Translations under genes and position numbers: made by a program
In this document: piece by piece, positions 18,115 to 28,795 of the stretch
Layout: every line of letters begins with the position of its first letter
Position numbering within the stretch: position 1 is the first letter of the stretch
Notes under the pieces: model-generated
The model's input: only the letters and a program-made list of their open reading frames with translations
Database searches by the model: none
What the model was told of the DNA's origin: nothing
NCBI RefSeq assembly: GCF_004362195.1
Contig: NZ_SNWG01000001.1
Coordinates: 620,001 to 684,000 of the forward strand
Source of the DNA: Microbacterium sp. BK668
Lineage (GTDB): Bacteria; Actinomycetota; Actinomycetes; Actinomycetales; Microbacteriaceae
Length of the DNA: 64,000 bases
Direction: 5' to 3'

Positions 18115-19124
18115 TGTCCACGCAGCCTTCCGCGTCGAGGACGGATGCCGCGGCATCCGCTCCCGCGCCGGCCGCCGCTTCCGCGATCACGACCCGCAAG
18201 AAGCCCCTGCGCGACCGCATCCCCGTCCTCTCGCACGTGCGTCAGAGCGTCGGGCTCCAGCGGGGCATGCTCGTCGCGGGACTCGTCATCCTCGCGGTCT
18301 TCGTCGTCGTCGCCGTCTTCGCACCGTGGATCGCACCCTACGGGTGGGCGCAGCGCAGCGTCGACGGAGTGAAGTTCGGCACCCAGCAGCCCCCGAACCC
18401 GCTCAACATCTGGGGCACGACGGTGGGCGGCTTCGACGTCTACTCGCGCGTGATCTGGGGCGCGCAGACCGCTATCCTCGCGATCCTCTGCGCGATCGTC
18501 TTCTCGATCTTCCTCGGGATCGCGCTCGGCCTCCTGAGCGGCTACTTCGGCGGGTGGCTCGACCGCATCCTCGTCGTCATCGCGGACGCCATCTACTCCT
18601 TCCCATCGCTCCTGCTCGCCATCGTCATCTCGATCGTCATCTCGGGCGGCCGCTCGACGCTGTGGAGCGGCATCCTCTCCGCGGCGATCGCCATCACGGT
18701 CGTCTTCGTCCCGCAGTACTTCCGCGTCATCCGCGCCGACGTCGTTCGGATCAAGGCCGAGCCGTTCGTGGAGTCCGCGCGGGTCATCGGCGTGCCGACG
18801 GGCCGGATCCTCACGCGCCACGTGCTGCGCAACTCCCTGCGGTCCGTCCCCGTCATCGTGACGCTCAACGCCTCGGAGGCGCTGCTGACCCTCGCCGGCC
18901 TGGGCTTCCTCGGGTTCGGGATCGATGCGACGGCCGCCGCCGAGTGGGGGTACGACCTCAACCGCTCCGTCGCGGACGCCTCGAGCGGCATCTGGTGGAC
19001 ATCGATCCCCCCGGGCCTCGCGATCGTGTTCGTCGTCCTCGGGATCACGCTCGTCGGCGAGAGCCTCAACGATCTGAGCGACCCGCGGCTGCGCCGCCGC
19101 CGCCGCGCGGGAGGTGCGGCATGA
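18114..19124 (+). CDS. ABC importer permease (DppC/OppC type)
   Basis: This 336-residue permease has a longer cytoplasmic N-terminus (Ala/Pro-rich, then RKKPLRDRIPVLSHVRQS) and about six transmembrane segments. The EAA loop appears around ESARVIGVPTGRILTRHVLRN. The ATG overlaps the previous stop by one base, and its own stop overlaps the ATPase start by four bases (ATGA). The N-terminal coding region includes a perfect 18-base palindrome (18142-18159) made of two GGATGCC words. Confidence 0.95.
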   Translation: MSTQPSASRTDAAASAPAPAAASAITTRKKPLRDRIPVLSHVRQSVGLQRGMLVAGLVILAVFVVVAVFAPWIAPYGWAQRSVDGVKFGTQQPPNPLNIWGTTVGGFDVYSRVIWGAQTAILAILCAIVFSIFLGIALGLLSGYFGGWLDRILVVIADAIYSFPSLLLAIVISIVISGGRSTLWSGILSAAIAITVVFVPQYFRVIRADVVRIKAEPFVESARVIGVPTGRILTRHVLRNSLRSVPVIVTLNASEALLTLAGLGFLGFGIDATAAAEWGYDLNRSVADASSGIWWTSIPPGLAIVFVVLGITLVGESLNDLSDPRLRRRRRAGGAA

Positions 19125-20830
19125 GCCTGCAGACCCAGCAGAACGAGAGCCGGTCGGCGGTCGCCGCCGTGCGCGACCTGCACGTCACGTTCGCGACGGA
19201 CGCCGAGCCGGTGCAGGCGGTCACCGGCATCAGCATCGAAGCCCGCGCCGGCGAAGTGCTCGCGATCGTCGGCGAGTCGGGGTCCGGCAAGACGGTGACG
19301 GCCAACACCCTCCTCGGGCTCCTCCCCGAGACCGCGACGCTGTCGGGAGCCGTGATCATCCGCGGGCGCGACGGCGGCGAGACCGATGTCGTGCACGCGA
19401 GCCGCGAGCAGCTGCGCGAGATGCGCGGCCGCGACGCCGCGATGGTCTTCCAGGAGCCGTCCACCGCGCTCAACCCGGTGTTCACGGTCGGGTTCCAGAT
19501 CGCCGAGGGGCTGCGGGCACACGAGAAGCTCTCCAAGTCCGAGGCGAAGGCGAAGGCGGTCGAGATCCTCCGCAAGGTCGGCATCCCCGACCCCGAGAAG
19601 CGGGTCGACGACTATCCCCACCAGTTCTCAGGAGGGCAGAAGCAACGCGTCGTCATCGCGATGGCCCTCGTGCTCGACGCGAAGCTCATCATCGCCGACG
19701 AGCCCACGACAGCCCTCGACGTCACGGTGCAGGCCGAGATCCTCGAGCTGCTGCGCGCGTGCCGCGACGACTTCGGCGCGACGATCGTGCTGATCACCCA
19801 CAACATGGGCGTGGTGGCCGACCTCGCCGACCGCGTCGTCGTGATGTACCGCGGCGACATCGTCGAGCAGGCGAGCGTGCGGGACATCTTCGCCGCCCCT
19901 CGCGAGGACTACACCAAGGCGCTCCTCGGCGCCGTCCCGCGCGTCGGACGTGGCAAGAGCGCGACGCAGGACCCCGCGATTCCAGCCCCCACCCAGGCGC
20001 CCGAGGGGAGCCTCGTCGTCGCGAAGAAGGTGCAGATCGGCTACCCGGGCCGCTTCGGATCAGCGGGGGTCGTTGCCGTGAAGGGCGTCGACTTCTGGAT
20101 CGCCCCGGGCGAGGTGCTCGGCCTCGTGGGGGAGTCGGGCTCGGGCAAGACGACGATCGGCCGCGCCATGGTGGGGCTGACGGAGGTGCTCGGCGGATCG
20201 CTGACCGTGCTCGGCCAGGAGCTCAAGGGAGCCAAGCCCCGTCACCTCACGAAGATCCGCCCGCACGTCGGCTTCGTCTTCCAGGATCCGGCGACGAGCT
20301 TCAATCCGCTCCTCACGATCGCGGAGTGCATCGCCGAGCCGCTCCTCGTCCACGGGCGGGATTCGTCGGCGCAGAAGGCGCGGGCACGGGTGGACGAGCT
20401 GCTGGATGCCGTGCACCTGCCGACCTCCTACGGCGACCGCTACCCGCACGAGCTCTCGGGCGGCCAGCGTCAGCGCGCGTCGCTCGCGCGGGCGCTCATC
20501 CTGAACCCCAAGCTGCTCATCGCCGACGAGCCGACGAGTGCGCTCGACGTCTCCGTGCAGGCCCGCGTGCTCGAGCTCTTCGCCGAGCTGCAGAGGGAGT
20601 TCGGCTTCGCGTCGCTCTTCATCAGCCACGACCTCGCCGTCGTCGACGAGGTCGCGGACCGCGTGGTCGTGCTGCGCCAGGGGGAGATCCGCGAGCAGGG
20701 AACGACGGCACAGGTGCTCATGGATCCTCGGGACGACTACACGAAGCGGCTGCTGGCGTCCCTTCCCGTGCCGGACCCGGTCGAGCAGGCGACCCGCCGC
20801 GCCGTCTGGCAGTCGTCCCGCGGCGCCTGA
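19121..20830 (+). CDS. ABC importer double ATPase (DppD-DppF fusion)
   Basis: This 569-residue protein contains two complete nucleotide-binding domains, so one polypeptide replaces the usual DppD and DppF subunits. The first half has Walker A GESGSGKT (51-58), signature FSGGQKQR (about 169) and Walker B LIIADEP; the second repeats GESGSGKT (about 337-344), LSGGQRQR and LLIADEP. Both sites look catalytically intact. An Ala/Pro/Gln linker near residues 285-300 joins them. Its start overlaps the permease stop (ATGA), and it ends eight bases from the convergent GH13 gene. It energises the importer encoded upstream. Confidence 0.96.
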   Translation: MSLQTQQNESRSAVAAVRDLHVTFATDAEPVQAVTGISIEARAGEVLAIVGESGSGKTVTANTLLGLLPETATLSGAVIIRGRDGGETDVVHASREQLREMRGRDAAMVFQEPSTALNPVFTVGFQIAEGLRAHEKLSKSEAKAKAVEILRKVGIPDPEKRVDDYPHQFSGGQKQRVVIAMALVLDAKLIIADEPTTALDVTVQAEILELLRACRDDFGATIVLITHNMGVVADLADRVVVMYRGDIVEQASVRDIFAAPREDYTKALLGAVPRVGRGKSATQDPAIPAPTQAPEGSLVVAKKVQIGYPGRFGSAGVVAVKGVDFWIAPGEVLGLVGESGSGKTTIGRAMVGLTEVLGGSLTVLGQELKGAKPRHLTKIRPHVGFVFQDPATSFNPLLTIAECIAEPLLVHGRDSSAQKARARVDELLDAVHLPTSYGDRYPHELSGGQRQRASLARALILNPKLLIADEPTSALDVSVQARVLELFAELQREFGFASLFISHDLAVVDEVADRVVVLRQGEIREQGTTAQVLMDPRDDYTKRLLASLPVPDPVEQATRRAVWQSSRGA

Positions 20831-20838
20831 GAAGGAGG

Positions 20839-23166
<2,328 letters not shown>

Positions 23167-23382
23167 CGGACCTCCTCGATGGTCGTGCGAAAACAGCGCG
23201 TGGCTCACACGTTACGCAGGCCCGCAGTCCGGTCAACCCTCCTTCACTCGGAAGGCGAGTCGTGATAGCGGGCCCCGCTCGACGGGATGCTGTCGAGATC
23301 AGGATTCCACGCCCGCCTCAGGAGCCGTTGCCCACTTCCGCCCTGATCTCGGCCCGCCATCCTGAACTCGTCAGGCAAGTGC

Positions 23383-24385
23383 CTACCGGTTCACGTCGTC
23401 GGCGTCCCACCCGAGGTCGGCGCCCTCGCGCAGCGGCAGGGCCTCCAGTCGCCCGTCGGTGCACAGCGCCCGCACGAGGGCGGAGGATCCGCCCACGATC
23501 GTCGAGTCATAGTCGATCTCGCTCACCAGCACCCACGCGCGGTCGGCCGGCCAGACCAGGCTCGGCGACTCCGCCGATGGACCGAACCCCTCCGACTCCG
23601 ACTCGCGGTCGCGCCACGGCACGCGCTCGATCCACGCCGGGTCGGCGAGCTCCGTCACGCCGCCCCGGAACAGGACGTGGTCGCGGGCGGGCAGGGCGAG
23701 CGCGGGCCGCGAGAGATGTCGTCGGACGGGATGCCCGCCTGCCACGTCGGCTTGCGGAAGGCGTTGTTGAGCTGATCGCGCCCGGAGTGCTCGAGGAAGT
23801 CGAGGTGGCGCGCTTCCACGGAGTTCCGCGGGGTGTCGTCGGTGGCCGAGAGCGTCAGGAGCGCGCGCGACGGACCGTACCCCATTCCGCCGACGAGGCC
23901 GCCCCATCCCTCCCACACGGCGACGAAGCCGTCGTCCGGTGTGGTGGTGTGCCTCCCCAAGACCGCCGCGACGGCGGCCATGAGGTCGGGTTCGAGCTGA
24001 CCATGGGCCGGCCGCCCGTACCGCCAGCCCGCGGCATCCCTCGGCCCGTCCTCTCCCGGAACCTCTCGGCGATGTGATGCCATTGCGCCAGAGCGTGCAT
24101 CGTGGTTCCGAAGCCGGCTGCGGCCTGCTCCCATCTCACACGCTCGGCCTTGAACTCGGGCTGGGCGGCGTCGAAGGCCTCCCATTCCCGGCGATGAGCC
24201 CCATAGGGAAGCGGCGGCCAGGGCCGCCCGCGGGGCCGATCCCGCTCGACGGGGTGGAACACCCGCGCGTACGCCTCGAACCCCCGCGGCACGACGTCGT
24301 GCATGGTCCCGCGCCAGGGGTCGTCGATCCGCTCCCGGATCCAGTCGCCGGCCGCGACATCCGCCGTCCACTCCATGCCCGTCAC
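23383..24385 (-). pseudogene. Hypothetical protein gene broken by two frameshifts
   Basis: One protein is spread over three frames. It begins MTGMEWTADVAAGDWIRERI (GTG 24385, or ATG 24376), shifts near 24040 to the frame reading DAAGWRYGRPAHGQ, and shifts again near 23704 to the frame reading ALPARDHVLFRGG, ending DDVNR at 23383. Both shifts sit in three-base G/C runs on either strand and each is repaired by adding one base. The start overlaps the stop of the DUF998 gene. The family is unnamed to me: a soluble protein of about 330 residues, rich in Trp. Either it is a decaying gene or the two sites are sequencing errors. Confidence 0.75.
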
Positions 24386-25092
24386 GCTACCCGGGCCGGA
24401 TCAGGAGGATGGCAGGCGAATGCGACGACCACGAGTCCGAGGGCGACGAGCTCGGCGCCGACGAGGACGCGCTCGCCGAGGCCGATGGGGAAGAGCATCC
24501 ACCACGGCGTCCCGCTCGCTTCGGCGACGCCGATCAGCACCCCGGCCACGACGATCGCGGCGAGGACCACCACGGCGAGCACGAGCGCCAGCGTGAGCAG
24601 GCGATGATCGAAGCTCGAATCCCGCCGGAGGCGTCCGCGTCGGCGGGCCTCCCGCGCCGCGAGCGCGAGGATCGCGACCGGAAGGGCGACGAAGGCGACG
24701 ATCGACGCCCCGCGATGCAGGTACCCCATCCACGTCGCCCCCGCCGCCCAGTCGGCCTTCGGGAAGAGGGCGACCCCCAGCATCCCGATCACCCACAGCG
24801 CGATGCCGATGCTCGGCACCGAGAGGGCGCGGCACACTCCCGTCCGCACGAACAGCACGAGCGTCGCCGCCGAGCCCCACGCGATGAGGACGACCCCGAG
24901 GACGAAGGCGGGGGCAAGCGGCGAGCGCCCGTACTGACTGATCGTGATCCGGAGCGGGTCGATGCCGTTGGTCGGTGCGACGACGTGGAGTGCGGCGATG
25001 AGGAGGACGCCGAGCGCGAGGCAGGCGAGCTCGACGGCGCGCAGCGCGCGGGTCGCGCGATCGGCCTCTCGGGCGACGGATGCCTCGGCCAT
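24382..25092 (-). CDS. DUF998 family membrane protein
   Basis: This 236-residue integral membrane protein has about six hydrophobic segments; the first loop contains NGIDPLRITISQYGRS, the conserved DUF998 block following transmembrane helix 1. Function of the family is unknown. The start at 25092 is preceded by TAGGGT at six bases, predicting a leaderless mRNA. Its stop overlaps the GTG start of the frameshifted gene, so the two formed an operon. It is divergent from the rpsF operon. Confidence 0.88.
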   Translation of the reverse strand: MAEASVAREADRATRALRAVELACLALGVLLIAALHVVAPTNGIDPLRITISQYGRSPLAPAFVLGVVLIAWGSAATLVLFVRTGVCRALSVPSIGIALWVIGMLGVALFPKADWAAGATWMGYLHRGASIVAFVALPVAILALAAREARRRGRLRRDSSFDHRLLTLALVLAVVVLAAIVVAGVLIGVAEASGTPWWMLFPIGLGERVLVGAELVALGLVVVAFACHPPDPARVA

Positions 25093-25098
25093 GCGTCC

Positions 25099-25104
25099 AC
25101 CCTA
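25099..25104 (-). promoter_or_regulatory. Leaderless-type -10 element of the DUF998 gene
   Basis: TAGGGT on the minus strand, six bases before ATG 25092, without a Shine-Dalgarno sequence. Confidence 0.5.
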
Positions 25105-25162
25105 GGCATCCGTCCCTCCCGCCCGGTCGCGGAACCGATTCGGGGTCCGACCCGGCTTCCGG

Positions 25163-25280
25163 TATGATAGGAGGGTTGTCCGCACGCGGGTCGTCCCGCG
25201 CGCATCGCGGACACGTGCAACACACCCTCCTGCTGTCGGGAAATGCCCGTCAGCCGTTCTAGTCCGAAGGAGGTGGGTAA
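25163..25280 (+). promoter_or_regulatory. Promoter and structured leader of the rpsF operon
   Basis: A consensus-like -10 TATGAT (25163-25168) is followed by a leader of about 105 bases. Within it GGAGGGT near 25170 can pair with ACCCTCC near 25224, and CTG-T-CGGG pairs with CCCG-T-CAG (25233-25253), directly followed by CCG. S6:S18 complexes in many bacteria repress their own mRNA by binding a leader hairpin with a CCG element, so this could be such a site. A strong GAAGGAGGTGG ribosome site ends the leader. Confidence 0.5.
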
Positions 25281-25664
25281 GTGACGCACCAGTACGAACT
25301 CATGGTCATCCTCAACCCTGAGATCGATGAGCGCCAGGTCGGCCCGAACCTCGACAAGTTCTTGAAGGTCATCACCGCAGACGGTGGCTCGATCGACAAC
25401 GTCGACATCTGGGGCAAGCGCCGTCTCGCCTACGAGATCCAGAAGAAGTCCGAGGGCATCTACGCCGTCGTCAACTTCACGGCCACCAGCGCCGCCACCC
25501 AGGAGCTCGACCGCCAGCTGAACCTCAGCGAGCAGATCATGCGCACCAAGGTGCTCCGCGCCGAGGAGGCCATCGCCCAGGTCGCCGCCGAAGCCAAGCG
25601 CTCCGAGGAGAAGGCCGCCCGCAAGGCCGCCCGCCCCGCGAAGCCCGCGAAGCAGGACGCGTAA
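25281..25664 (+). CDS. rpsF: Ribosomal protein bS6
   Basis: This 127-residue small-subunit protein binds S18 and 16S rRNA in the platform. It opens [18 protein letters not shown] and includes [21 protein letters not shown], both diagnostic of S6. The C-terminus is extended by about 30 residues of Lys/Ala/Glu ([15 protein letters not shown]), as in other Actinobacteria. GTG start at 25281 with a very strong Shine-Dalgarno sequence. It is the first gene of rpsF-ssb-rpsR-rplI. Confidence 0.98.
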   Translation: MTHQYELMVILNPEIDERQVGPNLDKFLKVITADGGSIDNVDIWGKRRLAYEIQKKSEGIYAVVNFTATSAATQELDRQLNLSEQIMRTKVLRAEEAIAQVAAEAKRSEEKAARKAARPAKPAKQDA

Positions 25665-25669
25665 CGGTC

Positions 25670-26176
25670 ATGGCCGGCGAGACGATCATCACCGTGGTGG
25701 GGAACCTCACGGCTGATCCCGAGCTGCGCTACACGCAGAACGGTCTCCCCGTCGCGAACTTCACGATCGCGTCGACGCCGCGCAACTTCGACCGCCAGGC
25801 GAACGAGTGGAAGGACGGCGAAGCGCTGTTCCTCCGCGCGAGCGTGTGGCGCGAGTTCGCCGAGCACGTCGCCGGTTCGCTCACGAAGGGCTCCCGCGTC
25901 ATCGCGACCGGTCGCCTGAAGCAGCGTTCGTACGAGACGCGCGAGGGCGAGAAGCGCACCGCGATCGAGCTCGAGGTCGACGAGATCGGGCCGTCGCTGC
26001 GCTACGCGACCGCTCAGGTCACGCGCGCGGCCGGTGGCGGCGGCGGAGCGCCCCGCCAGCAGCAGGTCGCCGACGAGCCCTGGTCCACCCCCGGTTCGTC
26101 GTCGTCGTCCGGCGGCAGCTCGGCCGACGCGTGGAGCACGCCCGGCACGTCGTACGGCGACGACACCCCCTTCTGA
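25670..26176 (+). CDS. ssb: Single-stranded DNA-binding protein
   Basis: This 168-residue SSB has an N-terminal OB fold ([19 protein letters not shown] through about residue 110), a Gly/Gln/Ser-rich flexible linker and the acidic partner-binding tip DDTPF at the extreme C-terminus. It coats single-stranded DNA at replication and repair sites and recruits partners through the tip. Located between rpsF and rpsR, the near-universal bacterial context, five bases after the rpsF stop. Confidence 0.97.
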   Translation: MAGETIITVVGNLTADPELRYTQNGLPVANFTIASTPRNFDRQANEWKDGEALFLRASVWREFAEHVAGSLTKGSRVIATGRLKQRSYETREGEKRTAIELEVDEIGPSLRYATAQVTRAAGGGGGAPRQQQVADEPWSTPGSSSSSGGSSADAWSTPGTSYGDDTPF

Positions 26177-26203
26177 TCTCACACCACTCTTAAGGAACAT
26201 CTC

Positions 26204-26458
26204 ATGGCTGGAAAGTCGAGCGGCGACCGCCGCAAGCCGCGGAAGGGCGCGAAGAACGCCGCCCCCGCGAAGGCGATCCGCGTCGGCGTCATTGACTACA
26301 AGGACGTCGCCACGCTTCGCAAGTTCATCTCGGAGCGCGGCAAGATCCGCGCCCGTCGTATCACCGGTGTCTCGGTGCAGGAGCAGCGTCTGATCGCGAA
26401 GGCGATCAAGAACGCGCGCGAGATGGCGCTCCTGCCCTACGCCGGCGCTGGCCGCTAA
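26204..26458 (+). CDS. rpsR: Ribosomal protein bS18
   Basis: This 84-residue basic protein pairs with S6 in the 30S platform. Diagnostic stretches are [19 protein letters not shown] and [19 protein letters not shown]. It has no CXXC zinc motif, so this is the zinc-independent form. A TTAAGGA ribosome site precedes the ATG. It lies 27 bases after ssb and 11 before rplI. Confidence 0.98.
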   Translation: MAGKSSGDRRKPRKGAKNAAPAKAIRVGVIDYKDVATLRKFISERGKIRARRITGVSVQEQRLIAKAIKNAREMALLPYAGAGR

Positions 26459-26469
26459 GGAGCACGAGC

Positions 26470-26922
26470 ATGGCAAAGCTGATTCTCACGAACGAGGTCG
26501 CCGGGCTCGGTAGCGCCGGTGACGTTGTCGAGGTCAAGAACGGGTACGCCCGCAACTACCTCATCCCCCAGGGCTTCGCCGTGGCCTGGACGCGCGGTGG
26601 CGAGAAGCAGGTGGCGTCGATCCGCGCCGCCCGCGAGTCGCGTGCGATCCACGATCACGAAGAGGCCGTCGCCCTCAAGGACTCCCTCGAGGGCAACAAG
26701 GTGCGCCTCGCCGTCAAGGCCGGCTCTGAGGGCCGCCTGTTCGGCTCGGTCAAGACCGCCGACGTCGCGGACGCCGTCAAGGCCGCCGGTCTCGGCGACC
26801 TCGACAAGCGCAAGATCCACATCACCTCGCCGATCAAGGCCGTGGGCGAGCACGAGGCGACCGTTCGCCTGCGTGACGACCTCACCGCCGTGATCACGCT
26901 TCAGGTGGTCGCGGCCAAGTAA
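26470..26922 (+). CDS. rplI: Ribosomal protein bL9
   Basis: This 150-residue large-subunit protein has the N-terminal 23S-binding domain ([20 protein letters not shown]), a long connecting helix (about 40-75) and the C-terminal domain (about 80-148). L9 projects from the L1 stalk base and helps frame maintenance. It is the last gene of the rpsF operon; a hairpin terminator follows within ten bases. Confidence 0.98.
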   Translation: MAKLILTNEVAGLGSAGDVVEVKNGYARNYLIPQGFAVAWTRGGEKQVASIRAARESRAIHDHEEAVALKDSLEGNKVRLAVKAGSEGRLFGSVKTADVADAVKAAGLGDLDKRKIHITSPIKAVGEHEATVRLRDDLTAVITLQVVAAK

Positions 26923-26928
26923 GCGCCG

Positions 26929-26950
26929 GCTCACCGGTCGGTGAGCGTTT
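26929..26950 (+). terminator. Terminator of the rpsF-rplI operon
   Basis: GCTCACCG (26929-26936) and CGGTGAGC (26939-26946) form a perfect 8-bp stem, followed by GTTT, directly after the rplI stop. Confidence 0.75.
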
Positions 26951-26958
26951 CGAACCAC

Positions 26959-27072
26959 ACGGATGCCGCGGGCCTCAGGGCTCGCGGCATCCGTCGTGTT
27001 CGGGTCTCGCCGTCGGGTGCGTGAAATCGGGGCACGACGGATGCCGCGGACCGGACGGGTCCGCGGCATCCG
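26959..27072 (+). repeat. Pair of GGATGCCGCGG hairpins (REP-like)
   Basis: Two long hairpins follow the operon terminator: one of 16 bp with a single G-T pair (arms 26959-26974 and 26979-26994), and a perfect 15-bp one (arms 27038-27052 and 27058-27072). All four arms contain GGATGCCGCG or its complement, so the array looks like a duplicated REP-type element between convergent genes. It may act as a backup bidirectional terminator. Confidence 0.7.
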
Positions 27073-27137
27073 CGCTTCCGCGGCGCGTGCACCGAGGGGC
27101 GGATCGGGCCAGGCATGCACCGATCCGCCCGCTCAGC

Positions 27138-28712
27138 TCACGCGCTGCGGCGTCGCAGCACGAGCGACAGCACGCCGGCGCCGGCCAGGATGAATCCCAG
27201 CAGGAGCCCCGCGAGGCCGCTCTCCCCCCCGGTTGCTGCGAGCGTCTTCGAGCCGGTCGCGGCCGTCATGCCCGCCATGGCGGTGGCGCCGCCCGTTCCG
27301 GCGAGCGCGGGACCATCCATACCCGTGGGGCCGGCCTGGGTGGTCGGGCTCGTCGGGTCGACGGGGCTCGTCGGGTCGGTCGGATCGGTCGGATCGGTCG
27401 GGTCCGTCGGGTCCGTCGGGTCCGTCGGGTCCGTCGGGTCCGTCGGATCGGTGGGAACCACCGGACCGGTCGGCGGGCCCGCGACCGTGCTGTCACCGAT
27501 GACGGAGATGGCGTTTCCGTCGATCGTGACAGGCAGGTTCAGCACCGGGACGATCTGGGTTCCGCCGAGGATTCCATCCTCGCCCGACGTCCACGGGGAG
27601 CCGACGCTGGGAGACGTCGCTCCGCCGACCGGCGCGCTGGGAGATGCGCCGGTCGTGCTGTCTCCGATTCCGGAGATCGCGTTCCCGCCGACCGTGATCG
27701 GCAGGTTCAGCACCGGGATGACCTGGGTTCCGCCGAGGATTGCGTCTTCGCCAGACGTCCAGGGGCTGCCGACGGTGGGTGCCGTCGTGCCCTGCGGTGC
27801 TCCCGCCGATCCGGTGGGGGCGGCCGTGGTGACGCTGTCGCCGAGACCCGAGATGGCGTTGCCGCCGATCGTGATGGGCGCGTTGACGACGGGGATCACC
27901 TGAGTGCCGCCGAGGATGCCGTCCTCACCGCTCGTCGAGGGGCTGCCGACGGTCGGGCCCGAACCCGTCGTCGATCCTCCTGCCGAGCCGGTGGGGGCGG
28001 CTGACGTGGTGCTGTCGCCGACCACGGAGACGGCGTTGCCGCCGATCGTGATGGGCGCGTTGACGACGGGGATCACCTGAGTGCCGCCGAGGATGCCGTC
28101 CTCACCGCTCGTCGAGGGGCTGTCGACGCTCGGGCCCGAACCCGTCGTCGATCCTCCTGCCGAGCCGGTGGGGGCGGCTGACGTGGTGCTGTCGCCGACC
28201 ACGGAGACGGCGTTGCCGCCGACCGTGATGGGCGCGTCCACCGAGACGATGGCCTGGGTGCCCGAGCCGATGCCGTCCTCACCCGAGGTCGACGGGGCCG
28301 ACACTGCGACGGGCGCGGGTGCCGGCGCAGCCGGCGCGGGGGCCGGTGCCGACGTCGCGTCCCCGACGCCCGACACGGCGTTGCCCGAAACGTCGATCGG
28401 GACGTGGACGTCGACGATCGCCTGCGAGCCCGAGACGGCGCCGTCTTCGCCGCTCGTCGTGCCCGACGGCTGAGCCGGGGCCGGGGCCGGCGCCGGAGCC
28501 GGGGCGGGCGCGGTTGCGGTCGAGTCGCCGATCACGGAGACGGCGTTTCCGGCGACGGTGACCGGGACGTTGACGTCGATGACGGCCTGGGTCCCCGAGA
28601 GGATGCCGTCCTCTCCGTTGGTCTCAGCGGCGTTGGCCGCCGCCGCACCGAAGACGGTGATGCCTCCGGCGATGAGCGCTGCCCAAAGGGCGCGCGACAT
28701 GAAGGTTTTCAT
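27138..28712 (-). CDS. Wall-anchored protein with seven chaplin-like repeats
   Basis: This 524-residue exported protein has a signal peptide (about 1-29, ending ANA-AE) and seven repeats of about 33 residues (starting near 33, 88, 144, 203, 262, 321 and 378). A typical repeat reads GEDGILGGTQVIPV then VNAPITIGGNAVSVVGDST. The pattern (G-hydrophobic-GG, PV, P-V/I-T, GNAVSVVG) matches the chaplin domain but lacks its cysteines. Repeats are joined by Ala/Pro/Ser/Thr linkers. A (PTD)n spacer (about 420-452), two LAXTG sortase motifs (LAGTG about 470, LAATG about 491), a hydrophobic helix and RRRSA follow, as for sortase E substrates. It probably forms a hydrophobic or amyloid-like surface layer; this is inference. 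Confidence 0.85.
   Translation of the reverse strand: MKTFMSRALWAALIAGGITVFGAAAANAAETNGEDGILSGTQAVIDVNVPVTVAGNAVSVIGDSTATAPAPAPAPAPAPAQPSGTTSGEDGAVSGSQAIVDVHVPIDVSGNAVSGVGDATSAPAPAPAAPAPAPVAVSAPSTSGEDGIGSGTQAIVSVDAPITVGGNAVSVVGDSTTSAAPTGSAGGSTTGSGPSVDSPSTSGEDGILGGTQVIPVVNAPITIGGNAVSVVGDSTTSAAPTGSAGGSTTGSGPTVGSPSTSGEDGILGGTQVIPVVNAPITIGGNAISGLGDSVTTAAPTGSAGAPQGTTAPTVGSPWTSGEDAILGGTQVIPVLNLPITVGGNAISGIGDSTTGASPSAPVGGATSPSVGSPWTSGEDGILGGTQIVPVLNLPVTIDGNAISVIGDSTVAGPPTGPVVPTDPTDPTDPTDPTDPTDPTDPTDPTDPTSPVDPTSPTTQAGPTGMDGPALAGTGGATAMAGMTAATGSKTLAATGGESGLAGLLLGFILAGAGVLSLVLRRRSA
27362..27460 (-). repeat. PTD tri-residue repeat
   Basis: A run of 9-base units (GTCGGGTCC and GTCGGATCG variants on the plus strand) encodes about nine PTD tripeptides, the cell-wall-spanning spacer of the chaplin-like protein. 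Confidence 0.8.
27858..28234 (-). repeat. 177-base near-identical tandem duplication
   Basis: Bases from about 27858 to 28057 recur almost unchanged 177 bases later (for example GGGCCCGAACCCGTCG at 27955 and at 28132). The offset is exactly 59 codons, so repeats 4 and 5 and their linker arose by a recent in-frame duplication. Confidence 0.75.
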
Positions 28713-28795
28713 TGCAATGCTCCTGAACTGGAAGAAGGACTGCGCGCGGACGCGCGCGGATCATCGTGCCGCCGGGAGGGGCGGCCGATCCTTCG

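Noticed and set aside
27362..27460. Short tandem repeats that could suggest a CRISPR array
   Set aside because: Units are 9 bases without spacers and translate in frame to PTD tripeptides of a wall protein.
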